Source: a marine bacterium B5-7 (GTDB lineage: Bacteria; Pseudomonadota; Gammaproteobacteria; Arenicellales; CAJQKF01). From it: a DNA stretch of 61,854 nt. The notes below the pieces were generated by a model. It had not been told where the DNA came from. It did not search any database and saw nothing but the letters and a program-made list of their open reading frames with translations. Below are positions 26,224 to 36,027 of the stretch, one piece after another. The position numbers were made by a program, and so were the translations under genes. The DNA lies in assembly GCA_021604525.1 (NCBI GenBank), contig BQJD01000021.1, positions 1 to 61,854 of the forward strand, read 5' to 3'. Every line of letters starts with the position of its first letter. The stretch's first letter is position 1.

Positions 26224-28575
26224 TTGCCGAAAACTTCAAAATCCCTTGGAATCGCTGTTGGCCTGCTGATAATCGCCTCTATCGGTGTAATTGTTCAGCG
26301 CTTCAATATATCAACCGATCTGGGTGTATTCCTGCCCAGCGGTCACTCGGTCATGGAACGTGTTCTTTTGAGCCAGCTTGATAACGGCTCCACCACGAAT
26401 CTGGTATTTGCCGGTATTGAAGGCGCGCCAGAGAAGGATCTCGCCGCGTTGAGTCAGCAACTTTCGGAACGATTGGCGGCGTTGCCCCAGGTTGTGCAGG
26501 TCTTGAATGGTCAACGTGCGTTGGGTAAAGATGATCAAGCCTGGGTGATGAACAATCGCTATCATCTGACCCCTGAAAATCTTGAAGAAAAATTTTCGCA
26601 GGCTGGACTTAATCAGGCGCTCGAGGATCGGTTGCGTGGCCTGGCATCGCCACTTGGTGCGCTGGAGAAAAAATTTCTGGCGCGTGATCCAACCGGTGAG
26701 ATACTGAGTCTTCTGGATACCTGGCAGGGCGACCTGTCGGGTGGCGAGGCAGGCCCTGTCAAGTTGCATGATGTCTGGTTTTCAAAAGACCATTCGCGAG
26801 CCTTGATGATGATCGAGCTCGAATCGAGGGGACTTAATCTTGCTGCGCAGGAGGATGCCGTTCGAACCATCTATGCGACTTTTGATGACTTGGCCTCGCC
26901 TGACATGCATCTGGTGCTGTCCGGTCCCACCGTCTTTTCAGTGGAAACCCGGGATATCATCACGCGAGATGCTCGTAATCTGTCGATTGTTGCGACCACC
27001 CTGGTCGTCCTGTTTCTGTTGGCTGCGTTGCATTCGTTACGTCTTTTGTTGTTGGTATTGGTGCCGCTGGTTTGCGGGGTTGTAGCAGCAACCGCCGCAG
27101 TACTCTTGATGTTTGGGAATATACACGGCATTACACTCGCATTTGGAATCACATTGACGGGTGTCGCTGTGGATTACCCTATTCACTTTTTCTCTCATTT
27201 GAAAGGTGGTCGGGCACAGGCCGAAGCCAGTATACGCAACATCTGGCCAACACTCGTATTGGGCGTGGTGTCGACCATAATCGCATACGCGGCTCTCATT
27301 TTGTCGGAATTTCGTGGCTTGCAACAACTGGGTCTGTTTACTGTGACAGGGTTGTTGGCGGCGGCGGCTGTTACCCGCTGGATACTGCCGTTTCTGATTC
27401 CTGAGGAGCTACCCCCAGGTCGAGGTATGTCCCGGGTTCATCGACTATTGGCACGCGCAGGCAGGCTATTATCCGGTACCGGGCCCTGGACGCTCGCGCT
27501 TATTCCCATCTCACTGATACTGGTGTTTATAAGCAATACACCCATTCGCGATCTGGATATCGACTCGTTGAGCCCGATCGGCCAGGAACGCCGTAGCGAG
27601 GATCGCACGCTACGTGGTGATCTCGGTTTTTGGTACGGAGGCAAGCTCGCGGTAGTCGTAGCCGACTCCAGCGAGCACGCGCTGATTCGAAGCGAAGCAT
27701 TAATGCCGGATCTGGATCGATTGATCGAAGCTGGAGTAATCAAACGCTACGATATGGCGGCCCGCTTTATCCCCAGCCAACAGCACCAGAAGCGTCAGAT
27801 TGAAGCGATTCCCAATGACATCGAACTAAGACATCGCCTCAATATCGCTCTTGAAGGATCACCGTTCAAAAAAGGAGTATTCGAACCTTTTTTGAAGGAC
27901 GCAAGCGAAGCACGGCAACGTCCGCTGCTGACGATCGAAAATCTGTCTGATTCGCAAATGGGTGAACGCCTCAAGGCGCTGTTGTTTCAGGAGAATGGTC
28001 TATGGATCGCGCCGGTTTTGTTGCACGGTGTCAGCGATGAAAAGACGCTATATTCGCTCGACCACAAATATCCGGATTCCGAGGTCATCTACCTCAATAT
28101 AAAAGGACGCGCGAGTGAGGTTCTGGCAAGTGCACTTGATAGGGTATTACCGTTACTCGGGCTTGGCGTGTTGGCAATCTATTTGCTACTGGTAGTATCT
28201 TATCGAAGCCTCGTTCGGCCGTTGCGGGTCCTCTTCCCCACATTGTCAGCGGTAGCGGTAACCCTGGCTATTTTGAACTTGTCGGGTATATCGCTAACAT
28301 TAATGCATATTGTGTCGATGTTATTGATAATCGGTCTCGGTCTTGACTACGCGCTGTTTTACAATCGTTTGAGTGACGATGATAAAGAATGGAACACGAC
28401 TTTCAAGGCACTTTGGGTCTCGTGCCTGACAACTGTAATGGTGTTCGGGATTTTGTTCTTCTCAAAAACGCCACCGCTAACGGCTATTGGCCTTACAGTG
28501 GCTATTGGCGCTTTCCTGTGCCTGGTGTTTGGCGCCTGCTGGACACCTCGTCGGCCTGTACAATCCGGCTCGTAA
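26224..28575 (+). CDS. MMPL/RND-family lipid exporter
   Basis: 783 residues if translation starts at TTG 26224, one base after the LolA-like stop; an ATG at 26176 overlaps the previous gene and is the alternative. Two repeats, each of one membrane helix, a large periplasmic domain, then five helices: helices near residues 10-28, a cluster around 255-390, another near 430, and a cluster around 640-780. GVAVDYPIHFFSH and IIGLGLDYALFYNR are the paired motifs containing the proton-relay aspartates (GxxxDY). This is a proton-driven transporter of hydrophobic molecules. Close linkage to fabA-fabB upstream suggests an acyl-lipid cargo. Ends 25 bases before the convergent ispG. Confidence 0.87.
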   Translation: MPKTSKSLGIAVGLLIIASIGVIVQRFNISTDLGVFLPSGHSVMERVLLSQLDNGSTTNLVFAGIEGAPEKDLAALSQQLSERLAALPQVVQVLNGQRALGKDDQAWVMNNRYHLTPENLEEKFSQAGLNQALEDRLRGLASPLGALEKKFLARDPTGEILSLLDTWQGDLSGGEAGPVKLHDVWFSKDHSRALMMIELESRGLNLAAQEDAVRTIYATFDDLASPDMHLVLSGPTVFSVETRDIITRDARNLSIVATTLVVLFLLAALHSLRLLLLVLVPLVCGVVAATAAVLLMFGNIHGITLAFGITLTGVAVDYPIHFFSHLKGGRAQAEASIRNIWPTLVLGVVSTIIAYAALILSEFRGLQQLGLFTVTGLLAAAAVTRWILPFLIPEELPPGRGMSRVHRLLARAGRLLSGTGPWTLALIPISLILVFISNTPIRDLDIDSLSPIGQERRSEDRTLRGDLGFWYGGKLAVVVADSSEHALIRSEALMPDLDRLIEAGVIKRYDMAARFIPSQQHQKRQIEAIPNDIELRHRLNIALEGSPFKKGVFEPFLKDASEARQRPLLTIENLSDSQMGERLKALLFQENGLWIAPVLLHGVSDEKTLYSLDHKYPDSEVIYLNIKGRASEVLASALDRVLPLLGLGVLAIYLLLVVSYRSLVRPLRVLFPTLSAVAVTLAILNLSGISLTLMHIVSMLLIIGLGLDYALFYNRLSDDDKEWNTTFKALWVSCLTTVMVFGILFFSKTPPLTAIGLTVAIGAFLCLVFGACWTPRRPVQSGS

Positions 28576-28600
28576 TCTCGTCCACAATCGCTGCCGAGAA

Positions 28601-29842
28601 TCAATCGGTCTCGATGTCTTTATGAGCAACGCCTTTGCCGTAGTGGTTGTCGACATATCGGTTAACCAGAATCTTGAATTCCTCGGCGATGAAATCGCCT
28701 TTTAAGGTGACGGTTTTTTCACCATCCTCGTAAACCGGCGCTACCGGTCGTTCACCCGAACCAGGCAAGCTGATTCCGATGTTCGCCTGTTTGCTTTCAC
28801 CCGGTCCATTGACGACACATCCCATGACCGCGACCGACATCTCCTCAACGCCTGGATAACGCTTGCTCCAGGTCGGCATTTGTTGGCGCAGATAGCCCTG
28901 AATATCAGCGGCCAGCTTCTGGAAATAATCACTGGTTGTACGTCCGCAACCGGGGCAGGCAATCACTTGTGGAGTAAACGAACGAATTGCCATTGCCTGC
29001 AATATTTCCTGGGCAACACGAACCTCCTCGCAGCGGTCACCGCCGGGCTCCGGTGTCAGGGATATGCGAATGGTATCGCCTATTCCCTGTTGCAACAGCA
29101 CCGCCAGGGCCGCCGTAGAAGACACGATGCCCTTGCTGCCCATGCCGGCTTCAGTAAGACCGAGATGTAGCGGATAATTACAGCGTGCGGCCAGTTCCTG
29201 GTAAACCCGGATGAGATCCTGAACCGCACTGACTTTGCAGGACAGGATAATGTGGTCGTGCCCGAGTCCCAGTTGTTCAGCCCGCCTGGCGCTATCCAGT
29301 GCAGATGTGATCAGCGCTTCACGTGTCACCACGTCCAGTGCCTTTGGACTGGGGTCACGCTGGTTCGAATCCAGCATGCGCGCGAGCAGGTCCTGATCCA
29401 GTGATCCCCAGTTGACACCGATTCGTACCGGTTTGTCATGGATGCAGGCAATCTCGATCATGCGTGCAAACTGGCTGTCGCGTTTTGAGCCCTTGCCGAC
29501 GTTCCCTGGGTTTATACGGTATTTTGCAAGGGCTGAGGCGCAATCCGGGTATTTTTCAAGCAACTTATGGCCATTGAAATGAAAATCGCCCACCAGCGGT
29601 ACCTTGCATCCGGCACGCACCAGTTGGTTGACGATGTCGGCAACAGCCGCAGCGGCGGTCTCCGTATTGACGGTGATTCGAACCAGTTCGGAGCCGCTTC
29701 GCGCCAGCGCCATGATCTGAGATACCGTCGCCTTTATATCAGCAGTGTCGGTATTGGTCATGGATTGCACCACGACGGGTGAATTACCGCCGACACGGAC
29801 GGCGCCGACTGCAACGCAGGTTGTTGAATGTCTTTGAATCAC
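28601..29842 (-). CDS. ispG: 4-hydroxy-3-methylbut-2-enyl diphosphate synthase
   Basis: 413 residues. Sixth enzyme-level step of the MEP isoprenoid pathway, reducing ME-cPP to HMBPP with a 4Fe-4S cluster. Cluster ligands Cys296 and Cys299 (CPGCGR), Cys342 ([10 protein letters not shown]) and Glu349 are present. TIM-barrel N-terminus with [16 protein letters not shown] and [10 protein letters not shown]. Monocistronic and convergent with the MMPL gene. Full length, no oddities. Confidence 0.97.
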   Translation of the reverse strand: MIQRHSTTCVAVGAVRVGGNSPVVVQSMTNTDTADIKATVSQIMALARSGSELVRITVNTETAAAAVADIVNQLVRAGCKVPLVGDFHFNGHKLLEKYPDCASALAKYRINPGNVGKGSKRDSQFARMIEIACIHDKPVRIGVNWGSLDQDLLARMLDSNQRDPSPKALDVVTREALITSALDSARRAEQLGLGHDHIILSCKVSAVQDLIRVYQELAARCNYPLHLGLTEAGMGSKGIVSSTAALAVLLQQGIGDTIRISLTPEPGGDRCEEVRVAQEILQAMAIRSFTPQVIACPGCGRTTSDYFQKLAADIQGYLRQQMPTWSKRYPGVEEMSVAVMGCVVNGPGESKQANIGISLPGSGERPVAPVYEDGEKTVTLKGDFIAEEFKILVNRYVDNHYGKGVAHKDIETD

Positions 29843-29985
29843 GGCAAGGGGTATTTAATGGGGGGTGCGCGGTGATTCTAACCGAATGCCGATTGCCGCT
29901 ACAATCAGGGTGTTAATCCATCATCAACAAACAATAAACCGATTTTCATTTCTGCTTCATAAATCAACAACACACCGTCAAGCTC

Positions 29986-30999
29986 ATGCAAATATCTTCT
30001 TTTATCAGTGCACTGCCCAAGGCCGAACTTCATTTGCATATCGAGGGCACTTTCGAGCCCGAGCTGATGCTGTATATTGCCGACCGAAACGGGATCGACC
30101 TGCAGTTTGACTCGGTTGATTCACTACGTGCGGCGTACAATTTCTCAAATCTTCAGGATTTCCTCGATATTTACTACCAGGGCATGAATGTTCTCCTGAC
30201 AGAAGAGGACTTTTACGATTTGACCTTGGCCTATATTGAACGTGTTGGGGCACAGGCAGTACGTCACGTGGAGATTTTTTTCGATCCCCAGGCACATACC
30301 GCTCGCGGGATCGTATTCAAGACAGTCATTGATGGTATCTGGCGCGCACTAGAAACGGCACGCGAGAAATTCGATATCAGTTCGAACCTGATCCTGTGTT
30401 TTCTGCGTCATCTTGATGAGGCAGATGCTATTGCAACTTTGCACGAGGCGTTGCCATATCGGGATCGAATAACTGCGGTAGGTCTGGATTCGAGCGAGTC
30501 AGGGCACCCACCGTCCAAGTTTGAGCGAGTATTCGCCTTGGCTCGTGAAGCAGGCTTTTACTGTGTCGCTCATGCCGGTGAGGAAGGGCCGCCCGATTAT
30601 GTCGTTGAGGCTCTTGACCTGTTAAAAGTGTCGCGAATTGATCATGGTAATCGTGCACTTGAAGACCATGCTCTGACTCGCCGACTCGCAAAGGAAAAAA
30701 TTCCAATGACAGTGTGTCCTTTGTCCAATCATAAGCTTTGTGTGGTCAAGGATCTCGACGATCATCCACTGCCGACGATGCTCGAGGCCGGCCTGATGGT
30801 CACGCTGAACTCGGACGACCCGGCATTTTTCGGTGGGTATATCAATGAAAACTTTCAGGTGATGAAAGATCATTTCGATCTGTCCAACGAAGTGCTCGGC
30901 AGTATTGCCCGCAATTCATTTCTGGCGTCATTTATGAGCGGTGAAAGACGTAGTCTGTTGCTCGATGAACTTGATGCGTATATGGCAGGCTCGACTTAA
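29986..30999 (+). CDS. Adenine deaminase (adenosine deaminase-like family)
   Basis: 337 residues. Amidohydrolase zinc ligands His16 and His18 in AELHLHIEG, His in VAHAGEEG with catalytic Glu, IDHGNRA, and Asp pair in LNSDDPAFFGGY. The DPAFFGGY form and the HPPSKFERVF segment match the bacterial/fungal adenine deaminase subgroup (such as Pseudomonas PA0148), not true adenosine deaminase, which have a different C-terminal pocket. It would convert adenine to hypoxanthine for purine salvage. ATG start; single gene. Confidence 0.88.
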   Translation: MQISSFISALPKAELHLHIEGTFEPELMLYIADRNGIDLQFDSVDSLRAAYNFSNLQDFLDIYYQGMNVLLTEEDFYDLTLAYIERVGAQAVRHVEIFFDPQAHTARGIVFKTVIDGIWRALETAREKFDISSNLILCFLRHLDEADAIATLHEALPYRDRITAVGLDSSESGHPPSKFERVFALAREAGFYCVAHAGEEGPPDYVVEALDLLKVSRIDHGNRALEDHALTRRLAKEKIPMTVCPLSNHKLCVVKDLDDHPLPTMLEAGLMVTLNSDDPAFFGGYINENFQVMKDHFDLSNEVLGSIARNSFLASFMSGERRSLLLDELDAYMAGST

Positions 31000-31537
31000 C
31001 AGCCTGTTGTTTGCAGGATCGAATCCAGAAATATTGCCAATTCTCGCCGCTTATCGGTCGCAAACACACTTTTATCGAGATTTTATTGTTGTAAGGGTTG
31101 GCGATTTCCCTCGTGTCATGCGAGAATTTAATTACAGTTGAATTTTGAACCCGGTTTCGTACATGTTTTGGTATCCCGGGTTCTGTTGCGTGAAGACGGT
31201 AGCGCTTCAGGAATCGGAGAAAAATGACGAATTACAGACCGCCGAATGCATCGGTGGCGCGCTGCGAATTCCCTGAAGTGGTCTCGCTCCTTGATATTCC
31301 CTCAATCCAGTGCCTTCGGTGGGTCTGCTGACCCGTTCTTTCGCGGGCTTGTGCTGATTTGGCATTCGATCAAACCATGATTTTTCTTAAGTACGCCAGC
31401 GAATACATTGGCGCTGGTTATATCAGCCGCAGGCGTTTTAGATTCTCAACATCCACAGTCACACAGATTATGACTCCTGATGTTGTGCGATGTGTCTTGC
31501 TGATATCCATAGTTTTATTACCCAAAGGCCATCGTTC
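31000..31537. other. Long non-coding gap between adenine deaminase and LysE genes
   Basis: 538 bases without a recognised gene. Seen: a perfect 8-bp hairpin GAACCCGG (31147-31154) with CCGGGTTC (31176-31183) but no T tract, and a 35-codon frame at 31224-31331. No tRNA, no clear terminator or known riboswitch was recognised. Confidence 0.5.
31224..31331 (+). CDS. Possible small protein of 35 residues, unrecognised
   Basis: ATG 31224 is preceded by GGAG at 31216-31219. The product starts MTNYRPPNASVARCEFPEVV and ends in SIQCLRWVC, with three cysteines and no membrane segment. No family recognised. It lies in a long gap, so chance occurrence is quite possible. Confidence 0.2.
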   Translation: MTNYRPPNASVARCEFPEVVSLLDIPSIQCLRWVC

Positions 31538-32155
31538 ATGAACTCGGCATTGTGGGTTACTTACGTGACAGCAATATTGCTGATGATGAGTACACCCGGT
31601 CCTAGCCAGTTATTGATGCTGTCAAATTCACTCAGCAATGGCTTCAGGCGTAGTCTCGCCACTGCTGCCGGAGATCTTTCTGCAAACGTACTGCAAATGC
31701 TGGCGGCAGGTCTTGGAATCGGCGCTATCGTGATTGCTTCGGAAACTGCATTTACCGTAATCAAATGGGCTGGCGCGATCTATTTGATTTACATGGGCAT
31801 CATGCGTATTCGACGTGCTGGCGGTTCGGCGTTATCACCAAATAAACCTGCATCCATTGGAAATTTATGGATGCAGGGATTTGTCACCTCTGCAGCGAAT
31901 CCACGCGCAGTTGTATTTTTCGCTGCATTGTTCCCACAGTTTATCGACCCGGCGTACGATTTTGCACGCCAGTTTGCCATTTTGTCAGTTACTTATCTCG
32001 TTATCGACGGTACTTTTCTTACCTGTTACGGGAGCGGTGCGTCGCTAATTGCCCGACATCTGACGTTAACATCCCGCAAGTGGCTTGATCGGTTCGCTGG
32101 CACGTTCCTGGTCGCTGCCGGTGGGCTGCTTCTGACCCGGTCAATACCGCGCTGA
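31538..32155 (+). CDS. LysE/RhtB-family amino acid exporter
   Basis: 205 residues from ATG 31538; an in-frame ATG at 31490 adds a polar tail that the family lacks. Six hydrophobic segments and the family signature STPGPSQLLMLSNSLSNGFRRSLATAAGD near residues 18-46, followed by WAGAIYLIYMGIMRIRR. RhtB-type proteins export homoserine, threonine, leucine or related amino acids. No regulator is adjacent, so the substrate is open. Confidence 0.9.
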   Translation: MNSALWVTYVTAILLMMSTPGPSQLLMLSNSLSNGFRRSLATAAGDLSANVLQMLAAGLGIGAIVIASETAFTVIKWAGAIYLIYMGIMRIRRAGGSALSPNKPASIGNLWMQGFVTSAANPRAVVFFAALFPQFIDPAYDFARQFAILSVTYLVIDGTFLTCYGSGASLIARHLTLTSRKWLDRFAGTFLVAAGGLLLTRSIPR

Positions 32156-32397
32156 AGTTATTTCGTGATGAAACCTGTGTGTAAAAACTCACTTGTCTTT
32201 GTGTATTCTCAATTTCATGCCCCTATTCATCGCCACGTGAAAATCGATGAATATTCAGTACAGCAATTACAGCCTGGCGTAACGAACGCACGGCTCCGAT
32301 CATCGCCTGCGGGCGACGAAACTCTACCCGCCGATTTGTGCGCTTGGTTTGCAGGTAGTGATTATTTTCTTCAACGCACATCTTGTGAGATATGTAG

Positions 32398-32679
32398 ATG
32401 AATATTTATGTAGGAAACCTGTCCTACTCAGTGACAGAAGACGAACTTCAAAATTTATTCGCCGAGTTCGGCGTAGTCACTTCAGCAAACTTGATCATGG
32501 ATCGCGAAACCGGTCGTTCCAAAGGCTTTGGTTTCGTTGAAATGGAGAACAAGGAGGAAGCAGAAACTGCAATCAAGGCTATTGACGGTAAGGAAGTGGG
32601 TGGACGAAGTCTCAAGGTAAATGAGGCCCGACCACGTCCGGAGAGATCATCCAAGCCCCCGCGCCGCGGTAGCTGGTAG
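32398..32679 (+). CDS. RRM-type RNA-binding protein
   Basis: 93 residues. One RNA recognition motif: RNP2 IYVGNLSY at the N-terminus and RNP1 KGFGFVEM near residues 41-48, then a basic PRPERSSKPPRRGSW tail. Such small RRM proteins in bacteria are often cold- or stress-induced RNA chaperones. The 242-base leader upstream has room for a long 5' UTR; a hairpin with weak T tract follows the gene. Confidence 0.93.
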   Translation: MNIYVGNLSYSVTEDELQNLFAEFGVVTSANLIMDRETGRSKGFGFVEMENKEEAETAIKAIDGKEVGGRSLKVNEARPRPERSSKPPRRGSW

Positions 32680-32695
32680 GGTTCACAATCCCTGA

Positions 32696-32730
32696 GATGC
32701 CGGGAGATCCGTATTTGGACTCCCGGCGTC
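32696..32730 (+). terminator. Probable terminator after the RRM gene
   Basis: 11-bp stem GATGCCGGGAG (32696-32706) with CTCCCGGCGTC (32720-32730), one G-T pair, 13-base loop. The following T tract is short (TTT at 32735-32737), so efficiency may be modest. Confidence 0.6.
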
Positions 32731-32822
32731 TGCCTTTAAAAATATCCCCGGATTCATCTCCGCGTAGAATATTTTAGTTACCCCCTTTAATGAAGCGGGT
32801 TGACAGTTGATTGATTACATCG

Positions 32823-33776
32823 TTACCTAGTGAGTCGTTGACGCGCGGTATCGATGTGTTTGCATAAGTCGTCCATACCGTCAACGAGACGTGTGGTATG
32901 ACGCTGTAGCAGATCCGGGTTCAACTGAAAAAGGTTGTTGTGGGCTGTTGCGCTTAGAAATGGATATCGGCTCCATGCCTTAAGAGATGCAGGCACGGAT
33001 GCGGACGATTCACTATCCTTGCTGCCTGCTAGAATCACATCCGGATTTCGGTCGAGAACTGCTTCGATACCGATTCTGGGAGCAAGCTGGTCAAGATCGG
33101 CAAAGATGTTTACGGCACCGCAGCCTTCAATCAGTTTCGAGATAAGGTGATCGCCGTTCAAGGTGATCAGTGGATCGTTCCATACCTGGTAGAACACCTT
33201 TACCGATGTTCTGGCGGAGTAACGGTCAGTAATCTGTTTCATTTGTTCGGTGAAACGACTGGCCACCTCTTGCGCCATTGAATCTCGTCCCGTCAAGCGA
33301 CCAAGGTTTCGGAGTTCCCTGGCGACATCCTCGATTGTTCGTGGCTCGCTTAGAAATACCGGCAGCCCGAGACGTTCCAGGGACTCGATTGCATCACCGG
33401 GATTTCCGCTCAACCACCCGACGATAATATCCGGTTGCAATTCCAGTATGCGTTCGATATCAAATTGCTTGTAGGTACCGATCACTTCGATATTATTGGC
33501 CGCAGCTGGATAATCACTATAGGCAGTGACGCCAACGATTGTACTGTCGGCACCGATGGCGAAAAGGTTCTCTACAATGTGCGGGGCCAGGCTAATAATA
33601 CGTGTGGCGGGTTGATTAAGTACAATAACCTTGCCTCGGGCATCTTCAATACGAATCTCATCTGCGCCATAGGCCATCAGGCTGATAAAAAGAGAAATTG
33701 CGGCGAGAATGATGGTGAACAGCTGACTGATCCGTGCCAAATTTCGTTGAAGACGTGCCGACATAGCCGTCAGCAT
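32823..33776 (-). CDS. BtuF-like periplasmic binding protein (cobalamin/heme/siderophore class)
   Basis: 317 residues from ATG 33776; the frame is open back to 34046 but that part lies opposite the divergent EamA gene. An ATG at 33764 is the alternative start. Signal-like hydrophobic helix (LFTIILAAISLFISLMAYGADE, about residues 16-37). The mature part has the class III binding protein pattern: ATRIISLAPHIVENLFAIGADSTIVGVTAYSDYP, LELQPDIIVGWLSGN, ARELRNLGRLTGR. Members bind vitamin B12, heme or Fe-siderophores. No ABC permease or ATPase lies nearby, so it must serve a transporter encoded elsewhere, if any. Confidence 0.85.
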   Translation of the reverse strand: MLTAMSARLQRNLARISQLFTIILAAISLFISLMAYGADEIRIEDARGKVIVLNQPATRIISLAPHIVENLFAIGADSTIVGVTAYSDYPAAANNIEVIGTYKQFDIERILELQPDIIVGWLSGNPGDAIESLERLGLPVFLSEPRTIEDVARELRNLGRLTGRDSMAQEVASRFTEQMKQITDRYSARTSVKVFYQVWNDPLITLNGDHLISKLIEGCGAVNIFADLDQLAPRIGIEAVLDRNPDVILAGSKDSESSASVPASLKAWSRYPFLSATAHNNLFQLNPDLLQRHTTRLVDGMDDLCKHIDTARQRLTR

Positions 33777-33852
33777 ACCAATCACAAGACTAATGAAATC
33801 AAAAATTAATGAGCCTGCATCGACCCATTGAGGTCGCTGGTTACGATCCCTA

Positions 33853-34767
33853 ATGAAAAGAAACACTCTGTGGCCATATTTTGTCTTGCTGTTAACCGGG
33901 ATCATTTGGGGTCTTGGATTCTCACTGGTGCGATTGGCTACAGAAAACGGTGCGCATCCGTTCGGGTTGGCATTATGGCAAGTCAGCGTCGGTGCAGCGA
34001 TACTGGTAATCGCTTGCCTGGTGTCCGGTCGTATCCGATTATTCAATCGCAGTCATATTCGCCATTACTTTGTTGTGGCGATGACCGGCAGCGCGGTGCC
34101 GGGCGTATTGTATTTTGCAGCGGGCCAACATGTGCCGGCGGGGATCCTCGCCATGACGGTTGCTTTGGTACCCATGCTGACCTATCTGACGGCTTCGCTG
34201 TTGCGACTCGATGCCTGGGTTCTCCGCCGAACGTTCGGTATCCTGTTTGGTTTTGCGGCCGTGTATTTGATCATTGTGCCTCGTGCAGGCTTGCCCGATC
34301 CGGCAATGATTCCATGGGTGCTGGTCGCATTGGTCAGCGCGCTAAGTTACACCATTGAAAACCTGTATGTCGATAGTCGCGTGCCGGGAAATGCAGACAT
34401 GCTGATCTTGTTAACGGGTGCATCAGTTATAGCAACGTTGATTTTATTGCCACTTAATCTGGTAGCTGGAACACTGTTGCCGTTGGCGATGCCCTGGACT
34501 ATAACTGAATATGCGATATTTTCGTTGGCGCTCAGCAACGTGGTTGCCTATCTGATGTTTCTTAAACTTATCAAGAGCGCCGGTGCAGTATTTGCGAGTC
34601 AAGTGGGTTACCTGGTGACTTTGGCAGGCGTCTTCTGGGGAATAGGGTTATTTGCAGAACGCCATTCAATTTACGTATGGATTGCGCTTGTGCTAATGCT
34701 GTTGGGTATCATGCTGGTCACACCACGCATGGATGAATTGAATGTGTCATCCCGGGAAACACTTTAA
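33853..34767 (+). CDS. EamA/DMT-family transporter
   Basis: 304 residues, ten predicted helices in two EamA repeats (about 10-145 and 160-295). IIWGLGFSLVRLATENGAHPFGLALWQ is the first repeat start; YVDSRVPGNADMLILLTGASVI begins the second half. Drug/metabolite transporters usually export amino acids or metabolites. Stop codon shares one base with the MFS gene start (TAATG), implying an operon. Substrate not assignable. Confidence 0.87.
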   Translation: MKRNTLWPYFVLLLTGIIWGLGFSLVRLATENGAHPFGLALWQVSVGAAILVIACLVSGRIRLFNRSHIRHYFVVAMTGSAVPGVLYFAAGQHVPAGILAMTVALVPMLTYLTASLLRLDAWVLRRTFGILFGFAAVYLIIVPRAGLPDPAMIPWVLVALVSALSYTIENLYVDSRVPGNADMLILLTGASVIATLILLPLNLVAGTLLPLAMPWTITEYAIFSLALSNVVAYLMFLKLIKSAGAVFASQVGYLVTLAGVFWGIGLFAERHSIYVWIALVLMLLGIMLVTPRMDELNVSSRETL

Positions 34768-36020
34768 TGTCTGTTGATAACAATACATCACGGTCAGTCA
34801 ATGCAACATCAGGCAGCATGATGCACTGGACGCTCGGCCTCAGAATCCTGGTGCCATTCGGCCTTGGGTATTTTTTGTCATATCTGTTCCGGGTCGTCAA
34901 TGCGGTTATTGCAAGCGACATGAGTTCGGATCTCGACTTGCATGCAGATACGTTGGGACTCTTGACCAGTATTTACTTCCTCACATTTGCCGCTTTTCAA
35001 CTACCACTTGGTGTGTTGCTTGATCGCTACGGCTCAAGAAGGGTAGAAGCAATATTGCTGGTTATCGCTGCCAGTGGCGCAATGATTTTTGCCAGTGCCG
35101 ATAGTGCCACCGGCCTCATGGTTGGACGTGCATTGATCGGGTTAGGTGTGTCGTCATGTCTGATGGCCGCATTCACGGCTTATCGTCACTGGTTCGAGCC
35201 GACCCGACTACCTTTTGTGAACGGGTTGCAAATGACATTTGGCGGCATGGGTGCATTGGCAGGAACACGACCGGTTGCAATGCTGCTCGAGATTGGCAGT
35301 TGGCGAGATCTGTTTTTTGGGTTATCCGGTCTGACAATTCTGGTCGCATTTCTCATCTGGTTCGTAGTACCGCGCAGGCATGATGCACCAACGGTTACGA
35401 CTACATCGAAAAGTGGCTTCGGTAACATTTTTAAAAGCGTGGAGTTCTGGAAAATTGCACCGCTGGCGGTTGCCTCCCAAGCTGCTTTTTTATCGCTTCA
35501 AGGGTTGTGGATCGGCACCTGGTTACGTGATGTAGCAGAACTCGATCTTATTCATGCCTCCAATATAATGGCGCTTACGACTATGGCTATGGTTGCAGGA
35601 TTTCTGACTATTGGATGGTTTTCTTCGCGCATGTCGAAACGGGGAGTCGATATATCATTGACCGCAGTGACTGGCATGGGTTTGTTCCTGGTACCACAAG
35701 CGATAATACTCGCTGGTGGCTTGTCAGTACCGGCTATAGCCTGGGGATTTTTCGGTTTTTTTGGCACATCGAGCATCATTGCCTACGCAAGCCTGGCGCG
35801 GCATTTTCCGATACAGTTATCAGGCAGGGTGAATACATCGCTTAACTTTTTAGTATTTGTCTCAGCATTTGCCCTGCAATGGGGTTTTGGTGTCGTGATC
35901 AACCAGTTCCCGGCTAGCCATGGCTATCAGCCGATCGGCTATCAAGTGGCAATTTCCATCCTGTTCGCTCTTCAAGTGTCAGGACTTATCGGATATTTCC
36001 TGATCGGCCGACGGCGGTGA
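34767..36020 (+). CDS. Major facilitator superfamily transporter
   Basis: 417 residues with twelve predicted helices. The loop 2-3 motif GVLLDRYGSRRVEA is the MFS signature G-x-x-x-D-R-x-G-x-R. RALIGLGVSSCLMAAFTAYRHWF lies in helices 4-5. The general type resembles nitrate/sugar-phosphate-like MFS carriers, but no substrate motif is clear. Overlaps the EamA stop by one base and is followed 7 bases later by the glycosyltransferase gene. Confidence 0.88.
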   Translation: MSVDNNTSRSVNATSGSMMHWTLGLRILVPFGLGYFLSYLFRVVNAVIASDMSSDLDLHADTLGLLTSIYFLTFAAFQLPLGVLLDRYGSRRVEAILLVIAASGAMIFASADSATGLMVGRALIGLGVSSCLMAAFTAYRHWFEPTRLPFVNGLQMTFGGMGALAGTRPVAMLLEIGSWRDLFFGLSGLTILVAFLIWFVVPRRHDAPTVTTTSKSGFGNIFKSVEFWKIAPLAVASQAAFLSLQGLWIGTWLRDVAELDLIHASNIMALTTMAMVAGFLTIGWFSSRMSKRGVDISLTAVTGMGLFLVPQAIILAGGLSVPAIAWGFFGFFGTSSIIAYASLARHFPIQLSGRVNTSLNFLVFVSAFALQWGFGVVINQFPASHGYQPIGYQVAISILFALQVSGLIGYFLIGRRR

Positions 36021-36027
36021 GTCGATC

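Noticed and set aside
29986-30999. True adenosine deaminase
   Set aside because: The NSDDPAFFGGY and HPPSKFERVF segments fit the adenine deaminase subgroup better.
31147-31183. Hairpin after the adenine deaminase gene as a terminator
   Set aside because: The stem is good but there is no T tract and it is 148 bases from the stop codon.
33777-34046. N-terminal 90-residue extension of the BtuF-like protein
   Set aside because: It lies opposite the EamA coding start, has no signal peptide at its front and no family match; the start was set at 33776.
33828-34358. 176-codon frame overlapping the EamA gene
   Set aside because: Shadow of the EamA coding sequence in another frame; product is Cys/Arg-rich without membrane helices.
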